Origin: Bacillota bacterium
Lineage (GTDB): Bacteria; Bacillota; UBA994
Reading direction: 5' to 3'
Length of the DNA stretch: 14,672 bases
Assembly (NCBI GenBank): GCA_018725275.1
Contig: QLUC01000034.1
Location: forward strand, 1-14,672
How positions within the stretch are numbered: the stretch's first letter is position 1; the number at the start of each line of letters is the position of its first letter. Below the pieces are notes generated by a model. It had not been told where the DNA came from and did not search any database. It saw nothing but the letters and a program-made list of their open reading frames with translations. The position numbers and the translations under genes were made by a program. Shown here one piece after another: positions 1-7,727 of this stretch.

Positions 1-15
1 CCGCCCTTGGCCGAC

Positions 16-49
16 AAAAAATTCTGCTTAGGCGGTGTCTAAGCAGGAG
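16..49 (-). terminator. Rho-independent terminator-like hairpin on the minus strand
   Basis: The 8-bp arms CTGCTTAG (24-31) and CTAAGCAG (39-46) pair perfectly around a 7-nt loop, and the flanking T23/G47 and T22/A48 can extend the stem. On the plus strand the stem is preceded by six A (16-21) and is not followed by T. On the minus strand the hairpin is therefore followed by AATTTTTTG, the layout of an intrinsic terminator for leftward transcription. No minus-strand gene lies just upstream of it within the window: the next object to the right is the plus-strand chemoreceptor gene. It would stop transcripts that run antisense through that gene, for example read-through from the large leftward operon. 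Confidence 0.6.
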
Positions 50-107
50 ACTGCCGTCCTCATGCCTAATACATACAGATAACTTCCCCCTGTCCAGGTT
101 AAGGAAC

Positions 108-112
108 GGAGG
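108..112 (+). promoter_or_regulatory. Ribosome binding site of the MCP-SBP fusion gene
   Basis: GGAGG lies 9 nt before the ATG at 122 and supports that start. In the rest of 48-121 I see no convincing sigma-A -35/-10 pair and no sigma-D (TAAA-N15-GCCGATAA type) motility promoter. Confidence 0.7.
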
Positions 113-121
113 CAGACAAAA

Positions 122-2554
122 ATGTTTGGATTATTCAATAAGAACAGGGCAGCAAATGCCCCTCGCCTGTCGGCAAATCGCCATGTCAAATTGCTAAAGC
201 GGAACCAGCGGTGCATCACGGACAAAATCGCCAAGAACATGGCCGGCATTGTCGATGTCACCGAAAACCTCTTAGAGATGACTGACACCATCGGCCAGTA
301 TACGCATGTGCAAATGGCCTCGATTGGGAAGGTCGTCGACGAGATAACAAGTTACTCGGCCTATGCTGAAGAAGTCCTCGCGAATACCGAGACTTCCATG
401 CAGCTCTCTCGCCAAACTATGGGCGTAGTGGCGGAGGGCAACAAGACCGTAGACAAGTCACTGCAGGCCATGCGTGACATTCAGTCGGCCGTAACCGAGG
501 CCCGCGAAGTGGCGAATGTGCTGTCTGATAGGGCTACGGCCATCAACAGCATGCTCGAAGTCATCAAAGACATCGCCGACACCACCCGCCTGCTCTCCTT
601 AAATGCGGCCATTGAAGCGGCGCGGGCCGGCGAAGCTGGTCGCGGTTTTGCCGTAGTCGCCAAAGAAGTCAAGCGTCTTTCGGAGCGCAGCGTCGATTCA
701 GTCAATGACATCTACAAGACCATCCAGCAGATTACCGCCAGCATTGACAAAACCCTGAAGGCCCTCTCCCTTATTTTGGATAGAGTAGGGGTCGGCACTC
801 TGGCGGCCACCGACACCACCAAGGCCTTTCAGGCCGTCCTGCACTCTGTGGAGAGCACCAGCCGTGCCTTCCAAGAGATTAGCGGTGCGGTGTCCACGCA
901 GACGGCTAGCCTGGAGAAAATCGTGGCTTCTACGGAAGATATGAGCCATACATTCGATAAGCTTCTTTCCGTTGTCGAGACAACGGCTGTCTATGCCCAC
1001 TTCACTAAGAACACGGTGGTGGCCATGGACCATTCCTCGTCAGATTTAGCCGATATCACTGCCAAGTTGCTCGCCGAAATCCCCCAGCCCGAAGAAGTAA
1101 CCGCACTGACCATCAACATTCCTTACGAGCCTTCAACCTTTGACCCCCACCTGACCTCCGAGTTTTACGGTGCGCAGATGCTGTCTAACGTGCATCTGGG
1201 GTTACTGGGCAGCGATGACCAAGAGCGTATCACCCCGGGACTCGCCAGCAAGTGGTATTTTGAGCACGAAAAACTCACCTGGACCTTTTATTTGCGCAAG
1301 GGCGCCAAGTTTACCAACGGCAGGGAAATTACGGCAGATGATGTCAAGTTCTCTCTCGAACGCTTGGCCGACCCCAAGCTTGAATCTCCGGTGAGCTGGG
1401 CGCTAGATTGTGTGCATGGCGTCAAGGAGTTTCAAAAAGGGCAAGCAGTTGACGTCACCGGCCTCAAAGTGCTCGACCGCTACACCTTGGCCATCAAACT
1501 ACATACGCCGTATGGCGGCTTCTTGACCGACCTTGGGCAATTTTTCTCTGGGGTCATCGCCAAAGAGGAGCTCGCCAAGGGCAAGATTGTCGGGTGCGGC
1601 CCTTACTCCATTGTGGAGCAAACTAAAGAGCGATGTGTGTTGGAGGCCTTTGCCGGTTACAGCAAGGGAGAACCATTTGTGAAGAAGATCATCTTCAAAT
1701 ACGGCGAAACCGGGTTGGCTGAGGCGTTTAAACGGGGGGACTACGACCTGCTCTGGCATGAGACCTCGAAGGTGCAGAGTGAACTAAAAGGCCGTCCGCG
1801 GACGACCAACATCACCGAAAGCATCATGGGGTACTACTATATCGGCTTTAACCTCAAATCAAGCCACCCCTTAGTACAAAACAGGGAGTGTCGGCGCGCT
1901 TTGGCCATGGCCATGAACAAAGAGCGCATCGTCACTAACCTGCTAGGAGGCATGGCCAGCGTCGCCAAGGGACCAATTCCGCCATCCCTCATCCCTAACC
2001 ACAATTTAACCGGCCTAGATTATAACCCTAAGCTGGCCCGAGAAATCATCAACCGCCAGGGCATCCGCGACCTAAAACTCCGCATGCTCTTGCGTTCTGA
2101 TGCCAGTGGCGCTCTCTTTAACCCCATCGCAGAATATATTATGGAGGACCTGCGGGCTATTGGCCTTGATTTTTCCACCGAATCCGTAACGCGGCCGGAG
2201 TACACCAGACCGGAAAGCATTCAAAGGTGCGATATCTTCCTCTCGCGCTGGGTCGCCGACACCCCCGACCCCGACAACTTGGTTACTCCTTTCTTTCATT
2301 CCAAGAATTCTCTAAACTACTTTACCTACCACAACGCCGAAGTCGACCGCAAGTTAGACGTGGTGAAGACCACCATCAACCCCAAGAAGCGATATGAAAT
2401 TTTTGGTGAAGTGCAGCACCTGGTCTACAACGACGCCCCGGCCGTCTTTCTCTACCACCAGTCCATTGGCGCAACCTTTGGTGACACCATCAAAAACGTG
2501 CGCATCAGCCCCAAGGGCATTTTAAAATGTGAGGATATCCTGATAGTCGGCTGA
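122..2554 (+). CDS. Soluble chemoreceptor (MCP) signalling domain fused to a C-terminal family-5 solute-binding domain
   Basis: An 810-residue protein with two clear parts. Residues ~40-320 form an MCP signalling coiled coil. The conserved hairpin tip is at 151-190 (SLNAAIEAARAGEAGRGFAV at 159-178), and N161, E165 and R168, equivalent to Tsr residues that contact CheA/CheW, are kept; the Asn usual in the QTNLL motif is Arg156. Each arm is about 130-150 residues. Residues ~327-795 form a full SBP_bac_5 (DppA/OppA/NikA-type) domain: PSTFDPH at 337-343, the family signature region with LASKW and FYLRKGAKF at 374-397, then TADDVKFSLER at 404-414. The N-terminus is basic and polar, with no signal peptide, and I see no transmembrane segment, so the binding domain should be cytoplasmic. 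The termini of an MCP hairpin lie together at the end far from the tip, so a C-terminal sensor is structurally reasonable. Expected role: sense a cytoplasmic ligand and signal to CheA/CheW. No che genes are nearby. Domain calls are secure; ligand and function are inferred. Confidence 0.9.
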   Translation: MFGLFNKNRAANAPRLSANRHVKLLKRNQRCITDKIAKNMAGIVDVTENLLEMTDTIGQYTHVQMASIGKVVDEITSYSAYAEEVLANTETSMQLSRQTMGVVAEGNKTVDKSLQAMRDIQSAVTEAREVANVLSDRATAINSMLEVIKDIADTTRLLSLNAAIEAARAGEAGRGFAVVAKEVKRLSERSVDSVNDIYKTIQQITASIDKTLKALSLILDRVGVGTLAATDTTKAFQAVLHSVESTSRAFQEISGAVSTQTASLEKIVASTEDMSHTFDKLLSVVETTAVYAHFTKNTVVAMDHSSSDLADITAKLLAEIPQPEEVTALTINIPYEPSTFDPHLTSEFYGAQMLSNVHLGLLGSDDQERITPGLASKWYFEHEKLTWTFYLRKGAKFTNGREITADDVKFSLERLADPKLESPVSWALDCVHGVKEFQKGQAVDVTGLKVLDRYTLAIKLHTPYGGFLTDLGQFFSGVIAKEELAKGKIVGCGPYSIVEQTKERCVLEAFAGYSKGEPFVKKIIFKYGETGLAEAFKRGDYDLLWHETSKVQSELKGRPRTTNITESIMGYYYIGFNLKSSHPLVQNRECRRALAMAMNKERIVTNLLGGMASVAKGPIPPSLIPNHNLTGLDYNPKLAREIINRQGIRDLKLRMLLRSDASGALFNPIAEYIMEDLRAIGLDFSTESVTRPEYTRPESIQRCDIFLSRWVADTPDPDNLVTPFFHSKNSLNYFTYHNAEVDRKLDVVKTTINPKKRYEIFGEVQHLVYNDAPAVFLYHQSIGATFGDTIKNVRISPKGILKCEDILIVG

Positions 2555-2574
2555 GGTTTCTGTCTTGTCTGCCC

Positions 2575-3882
2575 CTAGTAACCCAGTTTCGCGGCTTCCC
2601 TCTCCAGTTCTTCACGAAACAAAGGGTGGGCTATGGCGATGAGGCGCCTAGCCCGCTCTTTTATATCCGTCCCCCGCAGACTAGCTACACCATGCTCGGT
2701 GACCACATAGTCGACATCGTTACGCGAAAGAGAGACGATGGCCCCCCTCTTGAGGACAGACACAATCTTCGATATCTCTTCTCTTTCCCCGGTGAGTTGG
2801 TTAGTGACCATCGCTGTAGAATAAAGCGCAATAAAGGCGCGGCCATTTTTGGCCCGCTGCGCTCCCACCGCCGTATCCGTCTGCCCCCCGGTGCCGCTGT
2901 ACTGCATCGACCCTATGGATTCAGAACAGCACTGCCCGGTGAGATCCACCTCTAAGGTGGTGTTTATCGACACTTGATTATCGTTTAGACCGATAACTGC
3001 CGGGTCATTGACATAGCTGCCCGCTAGAACGAGCACCGCCGGATTGTCGTCGATAAAACTGTAAAGCTCTCTGGTGCCCAGAGCAAAACAACAGACCATC
3101 TTCCCCGGGTGCAGGCTCTTGCGCTTGTTGGTAATAACCCCAGCCTTAGCTAGCTTCATCAGACCTGTCGTCAACATTTCAGTGTGGACGCCAAGGTCTT
3201 TTTTGTGCCTCAAGGACTCCGCTACGGCATTTGGTATCCCGCCAATACCAAGCTGGATACAGTCGCCATCACGCACCATCTCGGCAATATAACCGCCAAT
3301 GGCCTTATCCTTCGCATTAGGTGCGGCGTCAGGCAACTCCGGAACAGGGTAGTCTGCTTCTAGGAGGTAGTCAATATCCGTCACGTGAACTTCCACATCA
3401 CCAAAGGTGCGCGGGAAATTAGGGTTTACTTCGATAATTACTGTGCCGGCAGCCTCAAGCATGTGCTTCTCATAGACATTGCTTAGGGAGAGCGAGACGT
3501 ACCCATGCCTATCCGGCAGCGTTCCCGCACCAATATAAATATCCGGCCTAACATGCGCCAAGCGCTTACGCCCCGCCAAATGCAGGTGGTTGGGGATGAA
3601 GGAAATATGGCCCTCGGGGTACATTTTTCGCATGGCACTGGTAAAAAACCAGCCCGCCATGCGGAATGAATCTCCATATTCTGGGTTCATATAATATTCT
3701 GCCGGCAACAAAGGCAGACAGGTGGTAACGGTAACGTCTTGCACCTCCCTAGCGATACTGTGCAACTCGCCCAAAAATGCCCGCGGCTCTGCCGCACCCA
3801 AGCCGGTGACGATATGGTAATGCGAACGCACCAGGGACAGTGCCTCGGTCAGACTGACAACCTTCGCGGGATTTATACGCAT
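2575..3882 (-). CDS. Acetyl-CoA hydrolase/transferase family CoA-transferase (4-hydroxybutyrate CoA-transferase-like)
   Basis: A 435-residue protein, the usual length for the AbfT/Cat-type CoA-transferase family. Seen: the glycine-rich GIGGIPNAV segment (212-220), the HTEM motif at 233-236 whose Glu235 matches the catalytic glutamate that carries the CoA thioester in this family, the GSYVNDPAVIGLND block (288-301), SGTGGQTD (329-336), TEHGVA (395-400) and the C-terminal AHPLFREEL (418-426). The enzyme should move CoA between acetyl-CoA or another acyl-CoA and a free carboxylic acid in the cytoplasm; some relatives hydrolyse acyl-CoA. ATG start with GGGGAG a few bases upstream. It is the last gene of the leftward operon, 20 bp after the alpha/beta hydrolase, and is convergent with the MCP fusion gene. 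With no acyl-CoA ligase in the operon, it is the likely step that activates the imported acid (inference). The exact substrate cannot be read from sequence. Confidence 0.88.
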   Translation of the reverse strand: MRINPAKVVSLTEALSLVRSHYHIVTGLGAAEPRAFLGELHSIAREVQDVTVTTCLPLLPAEYYMNPEYGDSFRMAGWFFTSAMRKMYPEGHISFIPNHLHLAGRKRLAHVRPDIYIGAGTLPDRHGYVSLSLSNVYEKHMLEAAGTVIIEVNPNFPRTFGDVEVHVTDIDYLLEADYPVPELPDAAPNAKDKAIGGYIAEMVRDGDCIQLGIGGIPNAVAESLRHKKDLGVHTEMLTTGLMKLAKAGVITNKRKSLHPGKMVCCFALGTRELYSFIDDNPAVLVLAGSYVNDPAVIGLNDNQVSINTTLEVDLTGQCCSESIGSMQYSGTGGQTDTAVGAQRAKNGRAFIALYSTAMVTNQLTGEREEISKIVSVLKRGAIVSLSRNDVDYVVTEHGVASLRGTDIKERARRLIAIAHPLFREELEREAAKLGY

Positions 3883-3902
3883 GGCCGCTCCCCCCTGCCC
3901 AT

Positions 3903-4799
3903 CTAGTCCAAGTATGAGCGTAAAACATTCAGTAGTTCGACCGGATCGTCAGTTAAGGGCGAGTGCCCAGCGCCTTCGAGGACATGCAGCGTGGCCTGCC
4001 TTCCAAGCAAATTGGCAGTGTCTTCGCTTTCTGCTAAGGGGATAACTAGGTCATGTCGTCCGTGGAGCACCAATACCGGCGCTGCTACTAGCCGCAACCG
4101 ACCACTGCCGGCCGCTACGCCATTGTGCTCCTCCGTCATGTTAAAAACCACTAGGGCATAATCCACATCTACCAAGTTCTGCTGCTGCAGCATCGCCGTG
4201 AGGTAGCGCTCATAGCGCTCCGGCTCTGGTTGGACGCGATTGTAGATGAGCGCGTTCCATACAGCGCGCAGAAAAGCCCTATTGTGCGTGGCATAGGCAC
4301 TTAATATGGGCAACACCTTCACCGGGTCAGAGGCCACCTCTTCCCTCGTCTTGAGACGCTCGGAAAGAATGGGTTGCCCGAGCATATCTGTGGCATACAT
4401 GGGGTAGCCCTTGACGCCTACAGAATTAATGAGCACGACTTTGGCCACGGCCTGTGGACAAAGAGCGGCCAATTCCAGAGCCACCCCACCCCCCGTTGAC
4501 CACCCCACGACATGGTAGCTGGTTAAACCGAAAAGCTCGGCGAACTGGGCGACATCTTCGGCAAAATCAACCAAGCCCTTGATGGGGCGAAAATAGCTCG
4601 AATCCCCAAAGCCACGTAAATCCAGGGCATAAAGCTTGTACACATCTGCCAAAGGCTCGAGCAAGACATCAAAATGCAGCGATGAGCTCATGTTGCCGTG
4701 CAGGAGTAGCACTACTTTGTCGCCCTGTCCCGCTTCACGGTAAGCCAACACTTCCCCATTTGGCAAATGGGCCCATTTCACGGCAAATTCTCTTAGCAT
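3903..4799 (-). CDS. Alpha/beta hydrolase (esterase/short-chain PHA depolymerase-like)
   Basis: A 298-residue cytoplasmic alpha/beta-hydrolase. From the chosen ATG: oxyanion segment HGNMSSS (34-40), nucleophile elbow GWSTGG (99-104) with Ser101, acid in HGRHD (Asp250), and catalytic His279 in GAGHSP. All three triad residues are present. The start at 4799 is preferred because GGGGGAGGG (4810-4818) lies 10 nt upstream; an in-frame TTG at 4841 and ATG at 4820 lack such a site. The start overlaps the stop of the KAS III-like gene by 7 nt (ATGCTAA), so translation is probably coupled. Size, the GWS-x-G elbow and the EEHNGV segment recall the intracellular short-chain polyhydroxyalkanoate depolymerase-type hydrolases described in Bacillus, but this is a resemblance from memory. 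A carboxylesterase, thioesterase or C-C hydrolase acting on an acyl intermediate of this operon is equally possible. Confidence 0.85.
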   Translation of the reverse strand: MLREFAVKWAHLPNGEVLAYREAGQGDKVVLLLHGNMSSSLHFDVLLEPLADVYKLYALDLRGFGDSSYFRPIKGLVDFAEDVAQFAELFGLTSYHVVGWSTGGGVALELAALCPQAVAKVVLINSVGVKGYPMYATDMLGQPILSERLKTREEVASDPVKVLPILSAYATHNRAFLRAVWNALIYNRVQPEPERYERYLTAMLQQQNLVDVDYALVVFNMTEEHNGVAAGSGRLRLVAAPVLVLHGRHDLVIPLAESEDTANLLGRQATLHVLEGAGHSPLTDDPVELLNVLRSYLD

Positions 4800-5800
4800 A
4801 AGGGTTGTTCCCTCCCCCATTGTAATATGGTAGCCCCCCAAGTAAACCCTGTGCCCGCACCAAGTAAGGCGACGAGATCTCCATCGTGCAACAAACCCCT
4901 CTCCGTTGCCTCACCTAAGGCCAAGATGGGGTCAGCTGCCTGGACATGGCCATAATTCTCAAGATAAAAGCTTTGTTCTTCTTTGAGCCCTAACCTCTGT
5001 AATAATTCGCGGTGCACCGACCTTTTGACATGGATTGGCGCTAAGAAGTCAAGGTCAGAGAGATTCTTGCCACTTTTCTCTAAGGCCGTCTCGACCACCT
5101 TAATAAAATTACCGATGCTGACGGGGTCTAGGCTTTCCTTCATGGCATGTCCATCGAGGAGATCGATTCTGCATTCGCCGGTGGCGCTCACGACACCTCG
5201 GATATGCTCGCTAAATTGTCCCATGGTGATATGGTGGGACTCAAGAATAATGTTGTGCTGAAGTCCCTTTTGTAAGAGCGCTGCGGCGGCACCATCGCCA
5301 AAATCGTACATAAAGCGCACCCGTGGATTGGCATAGTCAATTAAGGAGGATTCTTTGGTCGCGCCTACCAACAAGACATTGTTTATGGCCCTGTCGGTCT
5401 GCATAAGTGCTTTGGCAAATTTGAGGGCCATGGTAAAACTAGTACACAAGGACATAATCTCGGTGGCAAAGGCCCTCACCGCGCCTATTTCATGCTGTAT
5501 TTTACAGGCGCAGGACCAGACTGGATAGTCCTTGTACTCACTGCCGAAATAGATGACCGCATCGACCTCAACAGGGTCAAACTGCCCTAGAGCGCGTCGC
5601 GCTGCCTGAACGGCCATGTGCGAAACGTGCTCATCGGGAGAAGCAATATGTTTTTTTAGTACCCCTAATTTTTGCTCCACCGTCTCCACCGTGAGACCCG
5701 CTTTTCTGGCGATATCGGCACTCGTCTCTATTGCCGATGGCAGATAAACACCAAGGCTCGCGATGCCAACCCAGTCTTTCTTCCTTCGATCCATGGACAT
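4793..5800 (-). CDS. 3-oxoacyl-ACP synthase III-like condensing enzyme with Cys-His-His active site
   Basis: A thiolase-fold protein of 335 residues from the ATG at 5800; the ATG at 5794 is equally possible because AGGGAG (5805-5810) lies 4 or 10 nt away, while an in-frame TTG at 5848 would overlap livM. Numbered from 5800: nucleophile Cys119 in SLCTSF, His257 in APIHVKRS, and the C-terminal glycine-rich GAGTGFTWGA (314-323). The spacing matches FabH (Cys112, His244, Asn274 in E. coli), but the third position is His285 (NYGHVQAAD) instead of Asn. The codon is CAT, one base away from AAT. KAS III-type enzymes condense an acyl-CoA with a malonyl-type partner or transfer acyl groups. The His replacement and the setting in a transport operon, away from fatty-acid synthesis genes, suggest a specialised acyl-CoA enzyme. 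Family assignment is secure; reaction unknown. Confidence 0.87.
   Translation of the reverse strand: MSMDRRKKDWVGIASLGVYLPSAIETSADIARKAGLTVETVEQKLGVLKKHIASPDEHVSHMAVQAARRALGQFDPVEVDAVIYFGSEYKDYPVWSCACKIQHEIGAVRAFATEIMSLCTSFTMALKFAKALMQTDRAINNVLLVGATKESSLIDYANPRVRFMYDFGDGAAAALLQKGLQHNIILESHHITMGQFSEHIRGVVSATGECRIDLLDGHAMKESLDPVSIGNFIKVVETALEKSGKNLSDLDFLAPIHVKRSVHRELLQRLGLKEEQSFYLENYGHVQAADPILALGEATERGLLHDGDLVALLGAGTGFTWGATILQWGREQPLC
4810..4818 (-). promoter_or_regulatory. Ribosome binding site deciding the hydrolase start
   Basis: The minus strand reads GGGGGAGGG, 10 nt before the ATG at 4799. It lies inside the 3' end of the KAS III-like gene and argues against the longer TTG-initiated reading from 4841. 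Confidence 0.6.
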
Positions 5801-5820
5801 GCCACTCCCTTGCACTTCGC

Positions 5821-6840
5821 TCACCTCGGTTTCACCGGCTGCAGCCAATGAGAAATAAAACGTTGATAAAGTCCGACAATTCCCGTCGGCATAAATAAGA
5901 CGACGAAGACGTAAATGGCGCCGAAAAACAACAACCAGCGTTCAAAAATCGGATGCACGCCGCGCAAGCCCAAAAGGGTGTGTTGGGCCAGTTGCACAAA
6001 TGCCGTACCCACTATAGCCCCATACAGGGTCCCCGTACCGCCGACGATAGTCACCAGTAGGGCGTTCAAGGTCTGTTGCACGGTCAAGAGTTCAGTGTTG
6101 GCAAAACGACTGGTCAAGGCAAACATTACTCCGGACCACCCACAAACCACGCCGGCAACCTGCAGGGCTACTAATTTATAGCTCGCCGTGTTGTAGCCCA
6201 AGAAAATGGCCCGCTGCTCGTTTTCTCTGATTGCTAAAAGGACTCTCCCGGTGGGGGACATAATGAACTGCCGCAAGGCCAACATCATGATGACCATAAA
6301 GGCCAGGGCGTAGTAGTATAACGCTACTCGATCGCGGAACATCATCGGTATGGGGAAGGTGAGGCCGTCCGCGCCATGGGTTACGGCGCGCCAGCTCTCG
6401 GCAATCTGACGCACGATTTCGCCTAAAGCCAGGGTTATCATGGCGCAGGCCACGACATTCCCTCCACGAAAAGCAATTTTGCCCATGAGTAAAGCGGCCA
6501 ACATCGCATACGCCGTCGTGCCTAGTACGGCTAACCCGAGCATACTCGGGCTGGTGCCGTAATTGGCAAACACGATGCCCGCGATGTAAGTCCCCCCACC
6601 GAAAAATAAGGCATGCCCTAAATTGATGATCCCGGCGTAGCCACGCAATAGGTCGTAACTCATACCAAAAACCGCTAGAACGAAAATGCGCGTAAATAGA
6701 CCTACTGTTACCAGGCCAGTCAGCTGCGGCAACAGCAGCAGTACCCCTAACAATGCATATGCTAAAAAATGGAATTGCGGGTGGAAAACACCCTGTCGGA
6801 CGGTATCATGCAATCTTTTCTGTAGCGATGCCAACATCAT
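5821..6840 (-). CDS. livM: Branched-chain amino acid-type ABC transporter permease LivM
   Basis: A 339-residue integral membrane protein, the usual LivM length. Seen: several hydrophobic helices (first at about 24-40), the conserved GYAGIINLGHALFFGGG (67-83), the cytoplasmic coupling loop around AIRENEQRAIFLGY (203-216) that contacts the ATPases, and VGGTGTLYGAIVG (266-278). The ATG at 6840 overlaps the TGA of livH as ATGA. A second ATG follows at once (6837) and is better spaced (6 nt) from GGAGGG at 6844-6849, so either may be used. With LivH it forms the membrane channel of the importer. The KAS III-like start lies 20 bp downstream. Family members carry branched-chain amino acids, amides, urea or aromatic and other organic acids, so the family does not define the substrate. 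Confidence 0.93.
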   Translation of the reverse strand: MMLASLQKRLHDTVRQGVFHPQFHFLAYALLGVLLLLPQLTGLVTVGLFTRIFVLAVFGMSYDLLRGYAGIINLGHALFFGGGTYIAGIVFANYGTSPSMLGLAVLGTTAYAMLAALLMGKIAFRGGNVVACAMITLALGEIVRQIAESWRAVTHGADGLTFPIPMMFRDRVALYYYALAFMVIMMLALRQFIMSPTGRVLLAIRENEQRAIFLGYNTASYKLVALQVAGVVCGWSGVMFALTSRFANTELLTVQQTLNALLVTIVGGTGTLYGAIVGTAFVQLAQHTLLGLRGVHPIFERWLLFFGAIYVFVVLFMPTGIVGLYQRFISHWLQPVKPR

Positions 6841-7700
6841 TTGCCCTCCAAGCCAAACAGGCCCGCCGGCTTCCATACTAAGACCACAGCCATGAGTAGT
6901 ACGTTCGCGACTACGGCCGCAGGTGGAAAGAACCAAGCCACTAAGGTTCCCATGAGGCCTATCAGCAGGCTACCTGCGGCCGTGCCTATAAAGCTACCCA
7001 TGCCGCCGACCACCACGACAATAAACGCCAGTATTTGGTTTTCCATGCCCATGCCTGACCAAACGCTGCCGACTAGCGGCACATAGAGTGCACCTCCCAA
7101 AGCGGCCAGGGCAGCCCCCCCGGCAAACACCAAGGTGAAATACTTTGAAATATCAATGCCTAGCGCCCGTACCATCTCCGGCGACTGTACCCCGGCGCGC
7201 ATCACCATGCCGATACGCGTCCGATTGATGAGCGCATGAATGCCTATGGCCACCAACACCCCGATGACTATGAGGAAGATGCGGTACTCGGCAATACGCA
7301 CTCCGCCGAGAGCCACCATGCCGTCAAACACCGCAGGTCGCAATGCCGGGAGCGGTGTCGCCCCCCATAACAACCTCGCCAGATCCGTAAAGACAATCAT
7401 CAAGCCGAGGGTGATAAGAATTTGCGCTGTCACCTTGCCATAGGCCGGGCGAATAAAGAGGCGCTCAAACACCAAGCCCATCAGTGCCCCCACTGCCACC
7501 GCGCCCAAGGCTCCAAGCCAAAAATTACCCGTGCGAGCCATAATCCACACACTGGTGTAGCCACCCCAGAGAAACATGGTGCCATGGGCAAAGTTCAACA
7601 CCCCCATCATACCAAGTATAATGGAAAGACCTGCCGCCATGAGAAAGATGAGCGAAGCGTCTGCCAAACCATTGACGAGTAAGATTATAAATGTGTCCAC
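6837..7700 (-). CDS. livH: Branched-chain amino acid-type ABC transporter permease LivH
   Basis: A 287-residue polytopic membrane protein of typical LivH size. Seen: an N-terminal helix, the conserved GVLNFAHGTMFLWGGY (33-48), the coupling-loop segment MRAGVQSPEMVRALGID (167-183) and VVVGGMGSFIGT (229-240). It starts with GTG, with a purine-rich AAGGGGG site 9 nt upstream, 27 bp after the livF stop. It is the partner of LivM in the translocation pore. The gene order here is K-G-F-H-M, with the ATPase genes before the permeases, unlike the K-H-M-G-F order of the E. coli locus. Confidence 0.93.
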   Translation of the reverse strand: MDTFIILLVNGLADASLIFLMAAGLSIILGMMGVLNFAHGTMFLWGGYTSVWIMARTGNFWLGALGAVAVGALMGLVFERLFIRPAYGKVTAQILITLGLMIVFTDLARLLWGATPLPALRPAVFDGMVALGGVRIAEYRIFLIVIGVLVAIGIHALINRTRIGMVMRAGVQSPEMVRALGIDISKYFTLVFAGGAALAALGGALYVPLVGSVWSGMGMENQILAFIVVVVGGMGSFIGTAAGSLLIGLMGTLVAWFFPPAAVVANVLLMAVVLVWKPAGLFGLEGK

Positions 7701-7727
7701 CGCTTATCGCCCCCTTAACAGCTCATT

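Noticed and set aside
28..291. Minus-strand open frame at the left edge as a gene
   Set aside because: It overlaps the start of the MCP fusion antisense, spans the hairpin at 16-49, has no good ribosome binding site and gives no recognisable protein.
2555..2574. A terminator between the convergent MCP fusion and CoA-transferase genes
   Set aside because: The 20-bp gap has no inverted repeat and no usable T-run on either strand.
3903..5800. KAS III-like plus alpha/beta hydrolase as an OleA/OleB olefin or beta-lactone pathway
   Set aside because: No OleC-type ligase or OleD-type reductase is present, the condensing enzyme lacks the Asn of OleA, and the hydrolase looks like a Ser-type esterase rather than a haloalkane-dehalogenase-like OleB.
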